Below are positions 23,696-32,998 of a stretch of DNA of 64,000 nt, in pieces (the stretch's first letter is position 1; the number at the start of each line of letters is the position of its first letter). Location: positions 2,976,001 to 3,040,000 of the forward strand of contig NZ_CP022423.1 of NCBI RefSeq assembly GCF_002222655.1. The letters run 5' to 3'. The notes beneath the pieces are model-generated. The model searched no databases and had not been told where the DNA came from. It saw only the letters and a program-made list of their open reading frames with translations. A program made the translations under genes and the position numbers. Origin of the DNA: Vitreoscilla filiformis (GTDB lineage Bacteria; Pseudomonadota; Gammaproteobacteria; Burkholderiales; Burkholderiaceae_C).

Positions 23696-24925
23696 TCACA
23701 GCGCCTCCAACACCCCCGCAGCACCCTGCCCGGTGCCGACGCACATCGTCACCATGCCGTAGCGCAGGCGGTGCCGGCGCAGGGCGTGAACCAACGTCGT
23801 GGCGCGGATCGCCCCGGTGGCGCCCAGCGGGTGCCCGAGCGCAATCGCGCTGCCCAACGGGTTGACGCGCTCCGGGTTCAGCCCCACACAACGCATCACC
23901 GCCAACGCTTGGGCGGCGAACGCTTCGTTCAGCTCGATCCAACCCAGGTCGTCCAGCGACAAACCGGCGCGGCGCAACACCGCCGGAATCGCCTCCACCG
24001 GGCCGATGCCCATCACCTCCGGCGCCACGCCTCGGCAGGCAAAACCGACAAAACGCGCCAGCGGTTGCAAATCAAACTGCCGCACCGCCCGCTCGCTGGC
24101 CAACACCAAGCACGCTGCGCCGTCGCTGGTTTGTGAGCTGTTGCCAGCGGTGACGCTGCCCAACCCGGTCGGGCGGCCATCCGGCGTGCGGGGGGCGGCG
24201 AAGGCGGGTTTGAGTTTCGCCAAGCCGTCGAGTGAGGTGTCCGGGCGCGGCCCTTCGTCTTGGGTGACGGTGCAGCGCGTCACGTTCACGGTGCCCGTCG
24301 CCAAATCCGGCACGCGCTCGATGACGTCCACCGGGCAGATTTCCGCCGCGAACTCACCCGCCCGCTGCGCCGCCAACGCCTTGGTGTGCGAAGCCAGCGC
24401 GAACGCATCTTGATCGTCCCGGCTGACCTGCCAGCGCTGCGCCACTTTTTCCGCCGTCAAGCCCATGCCGTAGGCGATGCCCAGGTGTTCCGGGTTGGCA
24501 AACAGGGCCGGGTTGAAACTCGGGTTGCCGCCCGTCATCGGCACCAAGCTCATGCTTTCGACGCCGCCAGCAATCAACACCTCGGCCTCGCCGGTGCGGA
24601 TGCGATCCGCCGCGATCTGAATCGCCGACAGCCCGGACGCGCAAAACCGATTCACCGTCATGCCGCCCACGCTGTTCGGCAACCCCGCCAACAGCGCCGC
24701 CACACGGGCCACGTTCAGCCCTTGTGGGCCTTCGGGCATGGCGCAGCCGATCACCGCATCCTCAATCGCCTGCGGGTCAAGGTGGGGCACTTGGGCCAGG
24801 GCGGCGCGGATGGCCGTCACCAACAAATCGTCGGGCCGGGTGTGGCGAAACACCCCTCGGTGCGATTTACCCACCGGCGTGCGGCTGGCCGCGACGATGT
24901 AAGCGTCTTGCAGAACAGAACTCAT
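23696..24925 (-). CDS. acetyl-CoA C-acyltransferase (beta-ketothiolase)
   Basis: 409 aa thiolase of the FadA type, which cleaves 3-ketoacyl-CoA with CoA at the last step of beta-oxidation. The nucleophilic C95 (NRFCASGLS), the GHPLGATGAIR motif and the C-terminal CVGTGQGAAG cysteine are present. Last gene of the operon acyl-CoA dehydrogenase, 3-hydroxyacyl-CoA dehydrogenase/enoyl-CoA hydratase, thiolase. The ATG at 24925 gives the usual N-terminus AYIVAASRTPVGK. Confidence 0.92.
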   Translation of the reverse strand: MSSVLQDAYIVAASRTPVGKSHRGVFRHTRPDDLLVTAIRAALAQVPHLDPQAIEDAVIGCAMPEGPQGLNVARVAALLAGLPNSVGGMTVNRFCASGLSAIQIAADRIRTGEAEVLIAGGVESMSLVPMTGGNPSFNPALFANPEHLGIAYGMGLTAEKVAQRWQVSRDDQDAFALASHTKALAAQRAGEFAAEICPVDVIERVPDLATGTVNVTRCTVTQDEGPRPDTSLDGLAKLKPAFAAPRTPDGRPTGLGSVTAGNSSQTSDGAACLVLASERAVRQFDLQPLARFVGFACRGVAPEVMGIGPVEAIPAVLRRAGLSLDDLGWIELNEAFAAQALAVMRCVGLNPERVNPLGSAIALGHPLGATGAIRATTLVHALRRHRLRYGMVTMCVGTGQGAAGVLEAL

Positions 24926-24951
24926 GGTGTCGTTTCCTTCGGGCCGGCCCA

Positions 24952-27348
24952 TCAATTGCGCAGCGGCTTGCCGGTTTGCAGCAGGCCGAGGATGCGGTCG
25001 TGGGTTTTAGGGTGGGCGATCAGGGCGCAGAAGTGCCGGCGCTCCAGCGCCAACAAATAATCTTCGGTGACGAGGGTGCCGGCGGGCACATCGCCGCCGC
25101 ACAGCACATCGGCGATGGCGTGAGCGATGTGGCGGTCGTGCTCGGTGATCAACCCACCGTCACGCATGCCCACCAAACTGGCTTCGAGGGTGGCCGCCGC
25201 ATCGCGCCCCGCCACGGCAAAGCGAACGGGCAACGGCGGGCGATAACTCGCCGCCGCCAGCGCCTGGGCTTGACTCAGGGCGACACACAGCAGCTCATCC
25301 CGATGCGGCACGATCACGTCCGACGGCAGCACATACCCCAGCCGACGTGCTTCCAACGCGCTGGTGGACACCGTCGCCATCGCCACCGCCTGGAAGCTGG
25401 TTTTCAAGAAATGCAGCAAATCGACGCCCGGCGCCGCCGCTGCCAACTCCGCCGCACGCCGCGCCAAGTAGGTCAAGCCGCCCGCGCCCGGCAGCAAACC
25501 GACGCCGACCTCCACCAAACCCACGTAACTTTCCAGCGTCACCACGCGCTGGGTGCAATGCACCGCCAGCTCGCAACCACCGCCCAGCGCCAGGCCGCGC
25601 ACCGCCGCCACGGTGGGCACTTGGGCGTAGCGCAGGCGCATCATCAGATCTTGCAGCGCTTTTTCCACGGGTTCGACGCCGGCTGGCCCTTGCGCCATGA
25701 ACACCGGCATCAGCGCCTCCAGGTTGGCGCCGGCGGAAAACACATCGTCCGGCGACCAGATCACCAGCGCCCGATAGCGTTCCTCCGCGATCTCCACCGC
25801 CCGCAGCAACCCAGCGGTGACGTCCGGGCTGATCAGGTGCAGCTTGGCGGTGATGCTGGCGATCAGCACCTCACCGTCCAAGCTCCACACCCGCACTTCT
25901 TTGTTGCGGAATTCCTCGACGCCGCTGGCCAGCGGCTGCGCCCCACCCTCGCCGCGCACGCGCTCGGGGAACAGGTGGCGCTCGTACACCGGCAAATGGC
26001 GGCGCGGCACGAAGGCGCCGCGTGAGGCGCTCCACGAACCACCTTCGGCGTGAACGCCCCCCGCCTCGGCCACCGGGCCGCTGAACACCCAGGCCGGCAG
26101 CGGCGTGGCGCACAGGGCTTGGCCTTGGGCGATGTCCTGCGCCACCCACTCGGCGACTGGCGTCCAGCCCGCTTCTTGCCACAGCTCGAACGGGCCTTGT
26201 TTCATGCCGAAACCCCAGCGCATCGCCAAATCAACATCGCGGGCGGATTCGGCAATGGCCGCGAGGTTGAGCGCCGCGTCGTGGAAACCGTCCCGCAGCA
26301 CGGCCCAGAGGAACTGCGCTTGCGGATGGCTCGATTCACGCAGCAACCGCAGCCGCTCGGGCGCCGGGCGCTTGAGGATGTGGTCGATGAACGGTTCGGC
26401 TTTGGCGCCGGAAGGGGCGTAGTCTTGGCTCGCCGGGTCAAACTGCTGAATCACCCGCCCGCTCTTGCGATAAAAACCGGCGCCGCTTTTTTGCCCCAAC
26501 GCCCCGCGTGCCAGCAGCGTCTCCACCACCGCCGGCACGGCGAAGTGAGCCGCCAGCGGATCGTCTGGCAACTGCGCTTGCAGGGTGCGGACGACGTGGG
26601 CCAGCGTGTCCAACCCCACCACGTCGGCGGTGCGGAAGGTGCCGGAGCTGGCGCGGCCCAGCTTCTTGCCGGTCAAATCGTCCACCACGTCGAAACCCAG
26701 GCCAAGGCGCTGCGCGTGGTGCATCGTGGACAGCATGCCCGCCACGCCGATGCGGTTGGCGATGAAATTCGGCGTGTCCCGCGCACGCACCACGCCTTTG
26801 CCCAGCGCCCGGGTGAGGAAGGTTTCCAGCGCATCCAACACCGCTGGCTCGGTGGCTGGTGTCGGAATCAGCTCGACCAGCGGCATGTAACGCGGCGGGT
26901 TGAAAAAGTGGATGCCGCAAAAGCGCGGACGCAAGGCCGCCGGCAGCGCCTCGCCCAGCGCCGTGATCGACAGCCCCGAGGTGTTCGACGCCACGATGGC
27001 CCCCGGCGCCACCCACGGCCCGATCTGGGCGTAGAGCGCCTGCTTCCAATCCAGGCGCTCGGCGATGGCTTCGATCACCAGGTCGCAATCGGCCAGCAGC
27101 GGCAGATGCTCGGCGTAGTTGGCGGGCACGATCTGCGCCGCCAGCTCGGGCAACGCCAGCGGCGCGGGTTTGAGTTGTTTCAGCCGCTCGATGGCCTGCT
27201 GGGCGATGCGGCTGGGTTCGGCGCCGTCGCTGGGTAAATCGAACAGGCGCACCGGAACGCCCAGGTTGACGAGGTGCGCAGCGATCTGCGCCCCCATCAC
27301 CCCCGCGCCCAACACGGCCACGCGGCGGATGAGGTGAGTGGTTGGCAT
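24952..27348 (-). CDS. bifunctional 3-hydroxyacyl-CoA dehydrogenase/enoyl-CoA hydratase
   Basis: 798 aa beta-oxidation enzyme with the dehydrogenase first and the hydratase last, the reverse of FadB and similar to Bacillus FadN. The NAD motif is VLGAGVMGAQIAAHL (residues 11-25), followed by the 3HCDH fold with HFFNPPRYMPLVE. The crotonase part near the C-terminus shows FSAGANLEAL and GLALGGGCELAVH. A much longer upstream frame exists, but the ATG at 27348 has AAGGAA nearby and starts directly before the Rossmann fold. It lies 29 bp after the acyl-CoA dehydrogenase. Confidence 0.92.
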   Translation of the reverse strand: MPTTHLIRRVAVLGAGVMGAQIAAHLVNLGVPVRLFDLPSDGAEPSRIAQQAIERLKQLKPAPLALPELAAQIVPANYAEHLPLLADCDLVIEAIAERLDWKQALYAQIGPWVAPGAIVASNTSGLSITALGEALPAALRPRFCGIHFFNPPRYMPLVELIPTPATEPAVLDALETFLTRALGKGVVRARDTPNFIANRIGVAGMLSTMHHAQRLGLGFDVVDDLTGKKLGRASSGTFRTADVVGLDTLAHVVRTLQAQLPDDPLAAHFAVPAVVETLLARGALGQKSGAGFYRKSGRVIQQFDPASQDYAPSGAKAEPFIDHILKRPAPERLRLLRESSHPQAQFLWAVLRDGFHDAALNLAAIAESARDVDLAMRWGFGMKQGPFELWQEAGWTPVAEWVAQDIAQGQALCATPLPAWVFSGPVAEAGGVHAEGGSWSASRGAFVPRRHLPVYERHLFPERVRGEGGAQPLASGVEEFRNKEVRVWSLDGEVLIASITAKLHLISPDVTAGLLRAVEIAEERYRALVIWSPDDVFSAGANLEALMPVFMAQGPAGVEPVEKALQDLMMRLRYAQVPTVAAVRGLALGGGCELAVHCTQRVVTLESYVGLVEVGVGLLPGAGGLTYLARRAAELAAAAPGVDLLHFLKTSFQAVAMATVSTSALEARRLGYVLPSDVIVPHRDELLCVALSQAQALAAASYRPPLPVRFAVAGRDAAATLEASLVGMRDGGLITEHDRHIAHAIADVLCGGDVPAGTLVTEDYLLALERRHFCALIAHPKTHDRILGLLQTGKPLRN

Positions 27349-27377
27349 GACGTGTTCCTTCACAAACGTCAAAAGCG

Positions 27378-29189
27378 TCAAAACAGAGCGGCGTCCATCG
27401 CCATCAACGGCGCGGCGCCGCTGTGGGCGCTGCGGATCAGCCCCGCCGTTTCCGGCAGCAGCTTGGTGACGTAAAAGCGGGCGGTGTGCAGCTTGGCGGC
27501 GTAAAACGGGTCGGCGGGCTGGCCGCGTTCGGCTTGGGTGCGCTGCGCGTCCAGCGCCACCTGGGCCATGCGCGCAAACAGGTAGGCGAACACCAGATGG
27601 CCGACCACGCGCAGGTAATCCACCGCCACCGCGCCCACCCAAGCCGGTTGGCCAACGGACTTGAGGCCGATCTCGGTGGTGAGCTGCGTCACCTGGCGGG
27701 TGAGTTGGGCCAGCGGGGTGATGAAGTCTTGCAGATCCTCGCGCACGCCGTGGGTGTCGATGAAGGCGCTGATCTGGCGGCCCAGGCTTTGCAGCTTGCG
27801 TCCGCCGTCGCCCAACACCTTGCGCCCCAACAGGTCGAGGGACTGGATGGTGTTCGTGCCCTCGTAAATCATGTTGATGCGCGCATCGCGCAGGAACTGC
27901 TCCATGCCCCATTCGCGGATGTAGCCGTGACCGCCGAACACCTGCACGCACTGCGAGGTGGCCAGCCAGCCGTTGTCGGTCAAAAACGCTTTGACGATGG
28001 GGGTGAGCAGCGCCAGCTCATCCAGGGCCGCTTGGCGTTCTTCCGCATCGGGGTGGGACAGGGACACGTCCTGACGCAACCCAGCGTAGAGCATCAGCGC
28101 CCGACCGCCTTCGGCATAAGCGCGGGCGGTGAGCAGCATTTTGCGCACGTCTGGATGCACCAAAATCGGGTCGGCGGGCTGCTGCGGGCACTGCGCACCG
28201 CCTGGCGCCCGCATTTGCTGGCGCTCGCGGGCGTAGGCCACGGCGTTTTGATACGCCACTTCCGTCAGCCCCAGCGATTGGTTGCCGACGAACAGCCGCG
28301 CCCCGTTCATCATCACAAACATCGCCGCCAACCCGCGATGCGGCTCGCCCACCAAGGTGCCCACGGCGCCGTCCAGCACCATCTGGCAGGTGGCGTTGCC
28401 GTGGATGCCCATCTTGTGCTCCAACGCCGTGCAGCGGATGGCGTTGCGCACCCCCAGCTTGCCCTCGGCGGTCGGGCACCACTTGGGCACAACGAACAGC
28501 GAGATGCCCTTGGTGCCCGCTGGCGCGTCCGGCAGCCGAGCCAGCACGAGGTGGACGATGTTGTCCGCCAAATCATGCTCCCCCGCCGAGATGAAGATTT
28601 TTTCGCCGGTGAGGCGGTAAGTGCCGTCCGCTTGCGGTTCGGCACGGGTGCGCAACAGGCCCAGGTCGGTGCCGCAATGGGGTTCGGTCAGGCACATGGT
28701 GCCCGTCCAAGTGCCTTGGGCCAGCGGCGGCAGGTAGGTGGCTTGCTGGTCGGGCGTGCCGTGGGCGTGCAAACACTCGTAGGCGCCGTGCGACAGGCCG
28801 GGGTACATCGCCCAAGCCTGGCTGGCGCTGTTGAGCATTTCGTACAGACACAGGTTGAGCGTGTGCGGCAGCCCCTGGCCGCCGTGTGCCGGATCGGCCG
28901 CCAGCGCCGGCCAGCCTCCCGCGACGTATTGCGCATACGCCGCCGCAAACCCTGCCGGGGTGGTGACGCTGTGATCGGCGCGGTTCAAGGTGCAGCCTTG
29001 GGCATCGCCCACGGCGTTGAGCGGCTGCACCACGTCGGCAGCGAAACGCCCGGCTTCTTCGAGCACGGCGTTGACGGTGTCCACGTCCAGCTCGGCGTGA
29101 GCGGGCAGCGGGCGCAGGCGCTCAACGACGCCGAGCAGTTCGTGCAGCACAAAGTGCATGTCCCGCAGCGGTGGGGTGTAGGTGGGCAT
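27378..29189 (-). CDS. acyl-CoA dehydrogenase (about 600-residue FadE/DmdC-like class)
   Basis: 603 aa FAD enzyme that introduces the 2,3 double bond into acyl-CoA. Seen: MCLTEPHCGTDLGLLRTRA in the middle domain, the substrate/FAD loop KIFISAGEHD, and the catalytic-Glu motif YEGTNTIQSLDLLGRK. The length and C-terminal extension match the larger class that includes DmdC and long-chain dehydrogenases of Burkholderiales. First structural gene after the TetR regulator, whose stop lies 10 bp upstream of its start. Confidence 0.9.
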   Translation of the reverse strand: MPTYTPPLRDMHFVLHELLGVVERLRPLPAHAELDVDTVNAVLEEAGRFAADVVQPLNAVGDAQGCTLNRADHSVTTPAGFAAAYAQYVAGGWPALAADPAHGGQGLPHTLNLCLYEMLNSASQAWAMYPGLSHGAYECLHAHGTPDQQATYLPPLAQGTWTGTMCLTEPHCGTDLGLLRTRAEPQADGTYRLTGEKIFISAGEHDLADNIVHLVLARLPDAPAGTKGISLFVVPKWCPTAEGKLGVRNAIRCTALEHKMGIHGNATCQMVLDGAVGTLVGEPHRGLAAMFVMMNGARLFVGNQSLGLTEVAYQNAVAYARERQQMRAPGGAQCPQQPADPILVHPDVRKMLLTARAYAEGGRALMLYAGLRQDVSLSHPDAEERQAALDELALLTPIVKAFLTDNGWLATSQCVQVFGGHGYIREWGMEQFLRDARINMIYEGTNTIQSLDLLGRKVLGDGGRKLQSLGRQISAFIDTHGVREDLQDFITPLAQLTRQVTQLTTEIGLKSVGQPAWVGAVAVDYLRVVGHLVFAYLFARMAQVALDAQRTQAERGQPADPFYAAKLHTARFYVTKLLPETAGLIRSAHSGAAPLMAMDAALF

Positions 29190-29199
29190 GATGAACCTC

Positions 29200-29844
29200 T
29201 CAGGGCAAATGACGGTAGGCCGCCACCGTGCGCGCAAACCCCCGGCGTGCCCGTTCCACGGCGCCGGGCAGGCGCAGAAAACGCGCATCGTGGTGCAGGG
29301 CCAGCGCCAGGCCATGCAGCTCGAACAACATCTGCGCCGCATCGGTGTCTGGGCGCAGATGGCCTTCGTCGATGGCCAATTGAATCGCCCGCTCCAAGGC
29401 TTGCTGCCAAGTGCGAACCATGGTGGCCAGGGCATCGCGCACGGGGCCGGGCCGGTCGTCAAACTCGACGGCACCGCTGATGTAGAGGCACCCCGAATCG
29501 ATTTCCACCGACACCCGCCGCAACCAGCGCTCAAACAAGGCTTCGAGCCGGGGCAGGCCGCGTGCTTCTTCGCGCACGGCGGGGAAAAACACTTCGGCTT
29601 CAAAGCGGGCGTGGTACTCGCGGATCACGGAAAGCTGCAACTCCTCCCGCGAACCAAAATGCGCAAACACACCGGATTTGTTCATGCCGGTTTGCTCGGC
29701 CAGCACGCCGATCGACAACCCCTCCAAACCTTGACGTGCGGCCAGTGCCAACGCCACATCCAAGATCATGGAACGGGTATGCTGGCCCTTGTGATGACTG
29801 CGCCCGACGGGCGCTGAGCGGGTCTTGACCGCAGAATCTCCCAT
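29200..29844 (-). CDS. TetR-family regulator of the beta-oxidation operon
   Basis: 214 aa. The N-terminal HTH is clear: TRSMILDVALALAARQGLEG, then IGVLAEQTGMNKSGVFAHFGSREEL. The C-terminal domain (YISGAVEFDDRPG, LFELHGLALALHHDARF) is of the TetR_C type that binds acyl-CoA or related ligands. It heads the operon and probably represses it and itself through the palindrome at 29869-29880. The ATG at 29844 has GGTGAG upstream; a GTG at 29853 is the alternative. Confidence 0.9.
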   Translation of the reverse strand: MGDSAVKTRSAPVGRSHHKGQHTRSMILDVALALAARQGLEGLSIGVLAEQTGMNKSGVFAHFGSREELQLSVIREYHARFEAEVFFPAVREEARGLPRLEALFERWLRRVSVEIDSGCLYISGAVEFDDRPGPVRDALATMVRTWQQALERAIQLAIDEGHLRPDTDAAQMLFELHGLALALHHDARFLRLPGAVERARRGFARTVAAYRHLP

Positions 29845-29868
29845 GTGTCTCACCCTTCAAAATAAAAC

Positions 29869-29880
29869 GAACGATCGTTC
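29869..29880. promoter_or_regulatory. TetR operator palindrome
   Basis: GAACGATCGTTC is a perfect 12-bp palindrome flanked by A-rich and T-rich arms (AAAAC left, TATTTT right), 24 bp before the TetR start codon. It has the form of many TetR-family operators, so autoregulation is likely. Confidence 0.75.
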
Positions 29881-29988
29881 TATTTTGCAGGTGTTACGCT
29901 TTCTTGCACAAGACCTGTGGCCACGGGGTCAACCCTGAGCACCGTCGGCGCGTGAGCTTGTCATCCACCGTCACCAGGACACTTCACC

Positions 29989-30528
29989 ATGCAACGATTT
30001 CTCATCGCTACTTTGGTTGCCGCCAGTTTGGTCGGCTGCTCCACCACCGACCCGGACGTGATCCGCCGCGAAGACACCCAGCGCATGAGCACCGTGCAAG
30101 AGGCGATCATCGTCAGTGTGCGCAACGTCACGGTGGAAGGGGAACAAAGCGGCGCGGGCGGTGTGGCGGGCGGTGTGGTGGGGGGCATTGCGGGCTCGTC
30201 CGTGGGGGGCAGCCGCGAGGGGGCCATCGTTGGTGTGTTGGCGGCTGTGGCCGGGGCGGTGATCGGCAACGCTGTGGAACGCGGCGCCACCCGCGAAGAT
30301 GCGTTGGAGCTGATGGTGCAGTTGCGCTCGGGCGAGCGCCGCGTCATCGTCCAAGCCAAGGGCAAGGACACGTTCCAAGCGGGCGACAAGGTGTTCATCA
30401 CCACCACGGGTGGCCGGGTGCGTGTCACACGAATCCCGGGCATGGGCAATGCGCCCGCCGAAGTCGGGGGGCGAGATGGCACTCAGATTCAGTCGGGAGA
30501 TGGGCCGGTGCAGAGTTATGTGAATTGA
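29989..30528 (+). CDS. glycine-zipper outer-membrane lipoprotein
   Basis: 179 aa. A lipoprotein signal ends in the lipobox LVGC (C17). Residues about 53-100 form a glycine-zipper 2TM domain (GGVAGGVVGGIAGSSVGG, then GAIVGVLAAVAGAVIGNAVE), as in SlyB/Pcp-type lipoproteins that stabilise the outer membrane. The C-terminal part (VQLRSGERRVIVQ, DKVFITTTGGRVRVTR) is a small beta domain typical of the family. Single gene, divergent from the TetR gene. Confidence 0.88.
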   Translation: MQRFLIATLVAASLVGCSTTDPDVIRREDTQRMSTVQEAIIVSVRNVTVEGEQSGAGGVAGGVVGGIAGSSVGGSREGAIVGVLAAVAGAVIGNAVERGATREDALELMVQLRSGERRVIVQAKGKDTFQAGDKVFITTTGGRVRVTRIPGMGNAPAEVGGRDGTQIQSGDGPVQSYVN

Positions 30529-30601
30529 ATTTTCTGGCTTCCTCGGCCAAGGAAGAAAGATTGCCATAATCTGTCGGCAACTAAAAAACGGGGACGTCAT
30601 T

Positions 30602-31105
30602 TTGAAAGTTCGAGACATTAAAATATGTGCCAACGAATTCGAACGCCTCTACGAAAAACCTTTAGAGTTTAGCGAACCATGGCACTTTAACGCCTGCCGG
30701 GGAGAACACCCGCCGTTTCGTTGTTTTCCTGGCGTCTACCTTTACGCGGAATCCCCCTGTCCAGATTGGAACCTACCTTTCGATGAATCCAATGCGGATG
30801 TCTGGTACATCGGCAAGAGTGAGACCGATGTGTGTCGCCGCATATGGAGTCACGTTGGAACCATTTATGACGGCACGACAGGCCGCGAACGATCGCCTCG
30901 GTTCGCCGCACATCAATGGCACACCGACCAATCGGTTTCATCACCGATTAGGAGCGCAATCGCCGCCGGGGAGATGGTGGTTTACGTGATTCGCGTTCCA
31001 TCCAGCGACCAACCTCCGGGCAGATCGCGGGCTCTCGAAGCCTATCTTCTTTCCGCGTTCTACGCTAAGAACGGCACACTGCCTCCGCTCAACTCCACCA
31101 TCTAA
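30602..31105 (+). CDS. GIY-YIG-like nuclease-domain protein, hypothetical
   Basis: 167 aa. GVYLYAES near residue 44, then WYIGKSETDVCRRIWSHVG around 68-86, gives the GIY...YIG pattern with a following Arg and His. The later E (ALEAYLLSAFY) could be the metal-binding Glu, so a nuclease fold is likely but activity is unproven. The start is TTG (30602), with GGGGACG upstream; no in-frame ATG lies near. GC content is distinctly lower than in the neighbours, suggesting acquisition. Confidence 0.6.
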   Translation: MKVRDIKICANEFERLYEKPLEFSEPWHFNACRGEHPPFRCFPGVYLYAESPCPDWNLPFDESNADVWYIGKSETDVCRRIWSHVGTIYDGTTGRERSPRFAAHQWHTDQSVSSPIRSAIAAGEMVVYVIRVPSSDQPPGRSRALEAYLLSAFYAKNGTLPPLNSTI

Positions 31106-31131
31106 AAATAAGGCACCAGAGGAGTTTCCCC

Positions 31132-32106
31132 TCAACGTGGCCGCAAAACCAGCACCGTGCCATCAAACCCACCCGCTGCCAGCGCGGAAATCTGCAACGG
31201 ATCGGGGCCGGCGTGCAACACCCAATCGGCGGCATCCAGTCGCCCGTTGCCGTTGGCGTCCTTGTACAACGCTCCGATGTGCTGATACTGCGTGCCCCCT
31301 GGGTATTTCACCGCCAACCAATCGCCAGCGCGAACGGTGCGGCCCCAGCGAATGTCCGCAGCAGGTTCACCCGCCGTCACTGTGGTTTGCAGCAGCACGG
31401 GAAATTGTTCGGTCAACATCGCCACGTTGTAGTCGCGGGTCAAGGTTGTGCCCTGCCAATTGGCGTGCGCGGCCATGAGCACATCCGCACAATCGACGCC
31501 AATGTGGTGCCGGACTTGGTACGGCGTCGAACCAAAAATACCGGGCACATTGAAATAAGCGGTCAAATGGCCCAACAGATCGTCGCTTTGACGGATCGAC
31601 ACACGCAGCACCTCGGGTGACAACCCCTTGGCCGTGCGTGCCTCCAACCCCGGCGAGCGCCACAGCGTCTCCCCAGCGCGCACTTCGGCCTGAAACCAAA
31701 AACTGCCGAGATCCGAGCGCTCAAACGATGCCGGGGGATCTGACGCCCCCCACTGCCGCACCCACGCCCACAGCCGAGCCCACACGCCGGACGGCGCCAC
31801 TTCCGCACGCTGGGGACGCCAGGGCTCGATCGTCCACTGGCCGTTGTATTCGGGCAGGGGCTCGCGCTGGTAGTGGATCGTGTCATAGCCCTTCCAGCGG
31901 TAAGCACCGGGCAACCAGGGCCAAACGGCGTTGTTGTAACGGACGTCCAAACGGGGCCGAATCCGATACCAACGGATGCTGCCTTTCGGAATGGGCGCCA
32001 CGCGCAACGCCACGCGCTGCCCCTGGCGAGCCAGCACCGCCGTGGTCTGCGACCACGCCCCCGCCCCGACTTGGGATTCGATGGCCACTGCCTGTACCTG
32101 CCCCAT
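31132..32106 (-). CDS. hypothetical protein with Cys/His peptidase-like and EF-hand-like segments
   Basis: 324 aa from the ATG at 32106; family not recognised. The N-terminal half looks beta-rich (VGAGAWSQTTAVLARQGQRV, many Trp). In the second half, HHIGVDCADVLMAAH resembles the nucleophile helix of NlpC/P60-like cysteine peptidases, and GTQYQHIGALY supplies a possible catalytic His. DANGNGRLDAADWV follows as a calcium-binding EF-hand/dockerin loop. No signal peptide is evident. Function is left open. Confidence 0.5.
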   Translation of the reverse strand: MGQVQAVAIESQVGAGAWSQTTAVLARQGQRVALRVAPIPKGSIRWYRIRPRLDVRYNNAVWPWLPGAYRWKGYDTIHYQREPLPEYNGQWTIEPWRPQRAEVAPSGVWARLWAWVRQWGASDPPASFERSDLGSFWFQAEVRAGETLWRSPGLEARTAKGLSPEVLRVSIRQSDDLLGHLTAYFNVPGIFGSTPYQVRHHIGVDCADVLMAAHANWQGTTLTRDYNVAMLTEQFPVLLQTTVTAGEPAADIRWGRTVRAGDWLAVKYPGGTQYQHIGALYKDANGNGRLDAADWVLHAGPDPLQISALAAGGFDGTVLVLRPR

Positions 32107-32252
32107 GGTGTTCTCCCTGAACCGAAGCGGGCGGCGTCCACACATCGCAAATTGCGATAGCTGCTAGTGCATCCCGTGCCTGGCTGGCATGGCATGGCCT
32201 GCCCAGAATGCGCCCACTTTGGCCCATTCTGTCGCGCTGCGACCTCGCCACC

Positions 32253-32945
32253 ATGCCCACAACGCTGACTGGTATCTCCTCCATGGCCACCCGGTTGCTG
32301 CTGGCTGAACTGGCCACGGCCTACGCACAGCAAACGCCCGACACCACCGTGCACATCACCGCCGTCGGCGGGGTGGACGCGGCCAAGCGCGTGGCCGCTG
32401 GTGAAGCCTTCGATGTGGTGATCTTGGCCGCCGATGCGATTGACAAACTCATCGCCGCCGGTCGGGTGCTGCCCGGCAGCCGGGTGGATGTGGTGACTTC
32501 GGGCGTGGCTGTGGCCGTGCCCGCCGGCGCCCCCGTTCCCGACCTGAGCACCGAAGACGCCGTGCGCCAAGCCGTGCTGGCTGCGCCCTCGCTGGGTTAC
32601 TCCACCGGCCCAAGCGGCGTGGCCTTGGCTGGGTTGTTTGAGCGTTGGGGCATCGCGGCGCAAATTGCCGGGCGCATCGTCACCCCGCCGCCGGGCGTGC
32701 CGGTGGGCTCGCTCGTGGCGTCGGGGCAAATCGCTTTGGGTTTTCAACAGTTGAGTGAATTGATGCACCTGCCGGGCCTTCAAGTGGTCGGCCCACTGCC
32801 CGCTGCGATTCAGATCACCACGACGTTTTCCGCTGGCATCGTCGCTGGCACACCGCACGAAGAAGCCGCTCGGGCGCTGCTGGCATTTTTGACCTCGCCT
32901 GCCTGCGCTGCGGCCAAACGTCGCCAGGGCATGGCGCCAGCTTGA
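32253..32945 (+). CDS. ModA-like substrate-binding domain protein without signal peptide
   Basis: 230 aa with the periplasmic-binding-protein type 2 fold: VGGVDAAKRVAAGEAFDVVILAA, then the SLGYSTGPSGVALAGLFERWG hinge and GSLVASGQIALGFQQLSEL. It resembles ModA/molybdate-type binding proteins, but its N-terminus (MPTTLTGISSMATRLLLAEL) is no secretion signal and no permease is nearby. It ends 53 bp before the oxalomesaconate hydratase gene on the same strand, so a cytoplasmic, perhaps aromatic-catabolism-linked role is possible. Confidence 0.7.
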   Translation: MPTTLTGISSMATRLLLAELATAYAQQTPDTTVHITAVGGVDAAKRVAAGEAFDVVILAADAIDKLIAAGRVLPGSRVDVVTSGVAVAVPAGAPVPDLSTEDAVRQAVLAAPSLGYSTGPSGVALAGLFERWGIAAQIAGRIVTPPPGVPVGSLVASGQIALGFQQLSELMHLPGLQVVGPLPAAIQITTTFSAGIVAGTPHEEAARALLAFLTSPACAAAKRRQGMAPA

Positions 32946-32998
32946 CCGGTTTCATCGGTTTGATTTCACAATTTTTGGGCCATCCAAGGAGTTTTACC

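Noticed and set aside
27423..29480. 685-residue reading frame on the plus strand opposite the acyl-CoA dehydrogenase
   Set aside because: Antisense shadow; composition rich in Arg, His and Gly, with no domain.
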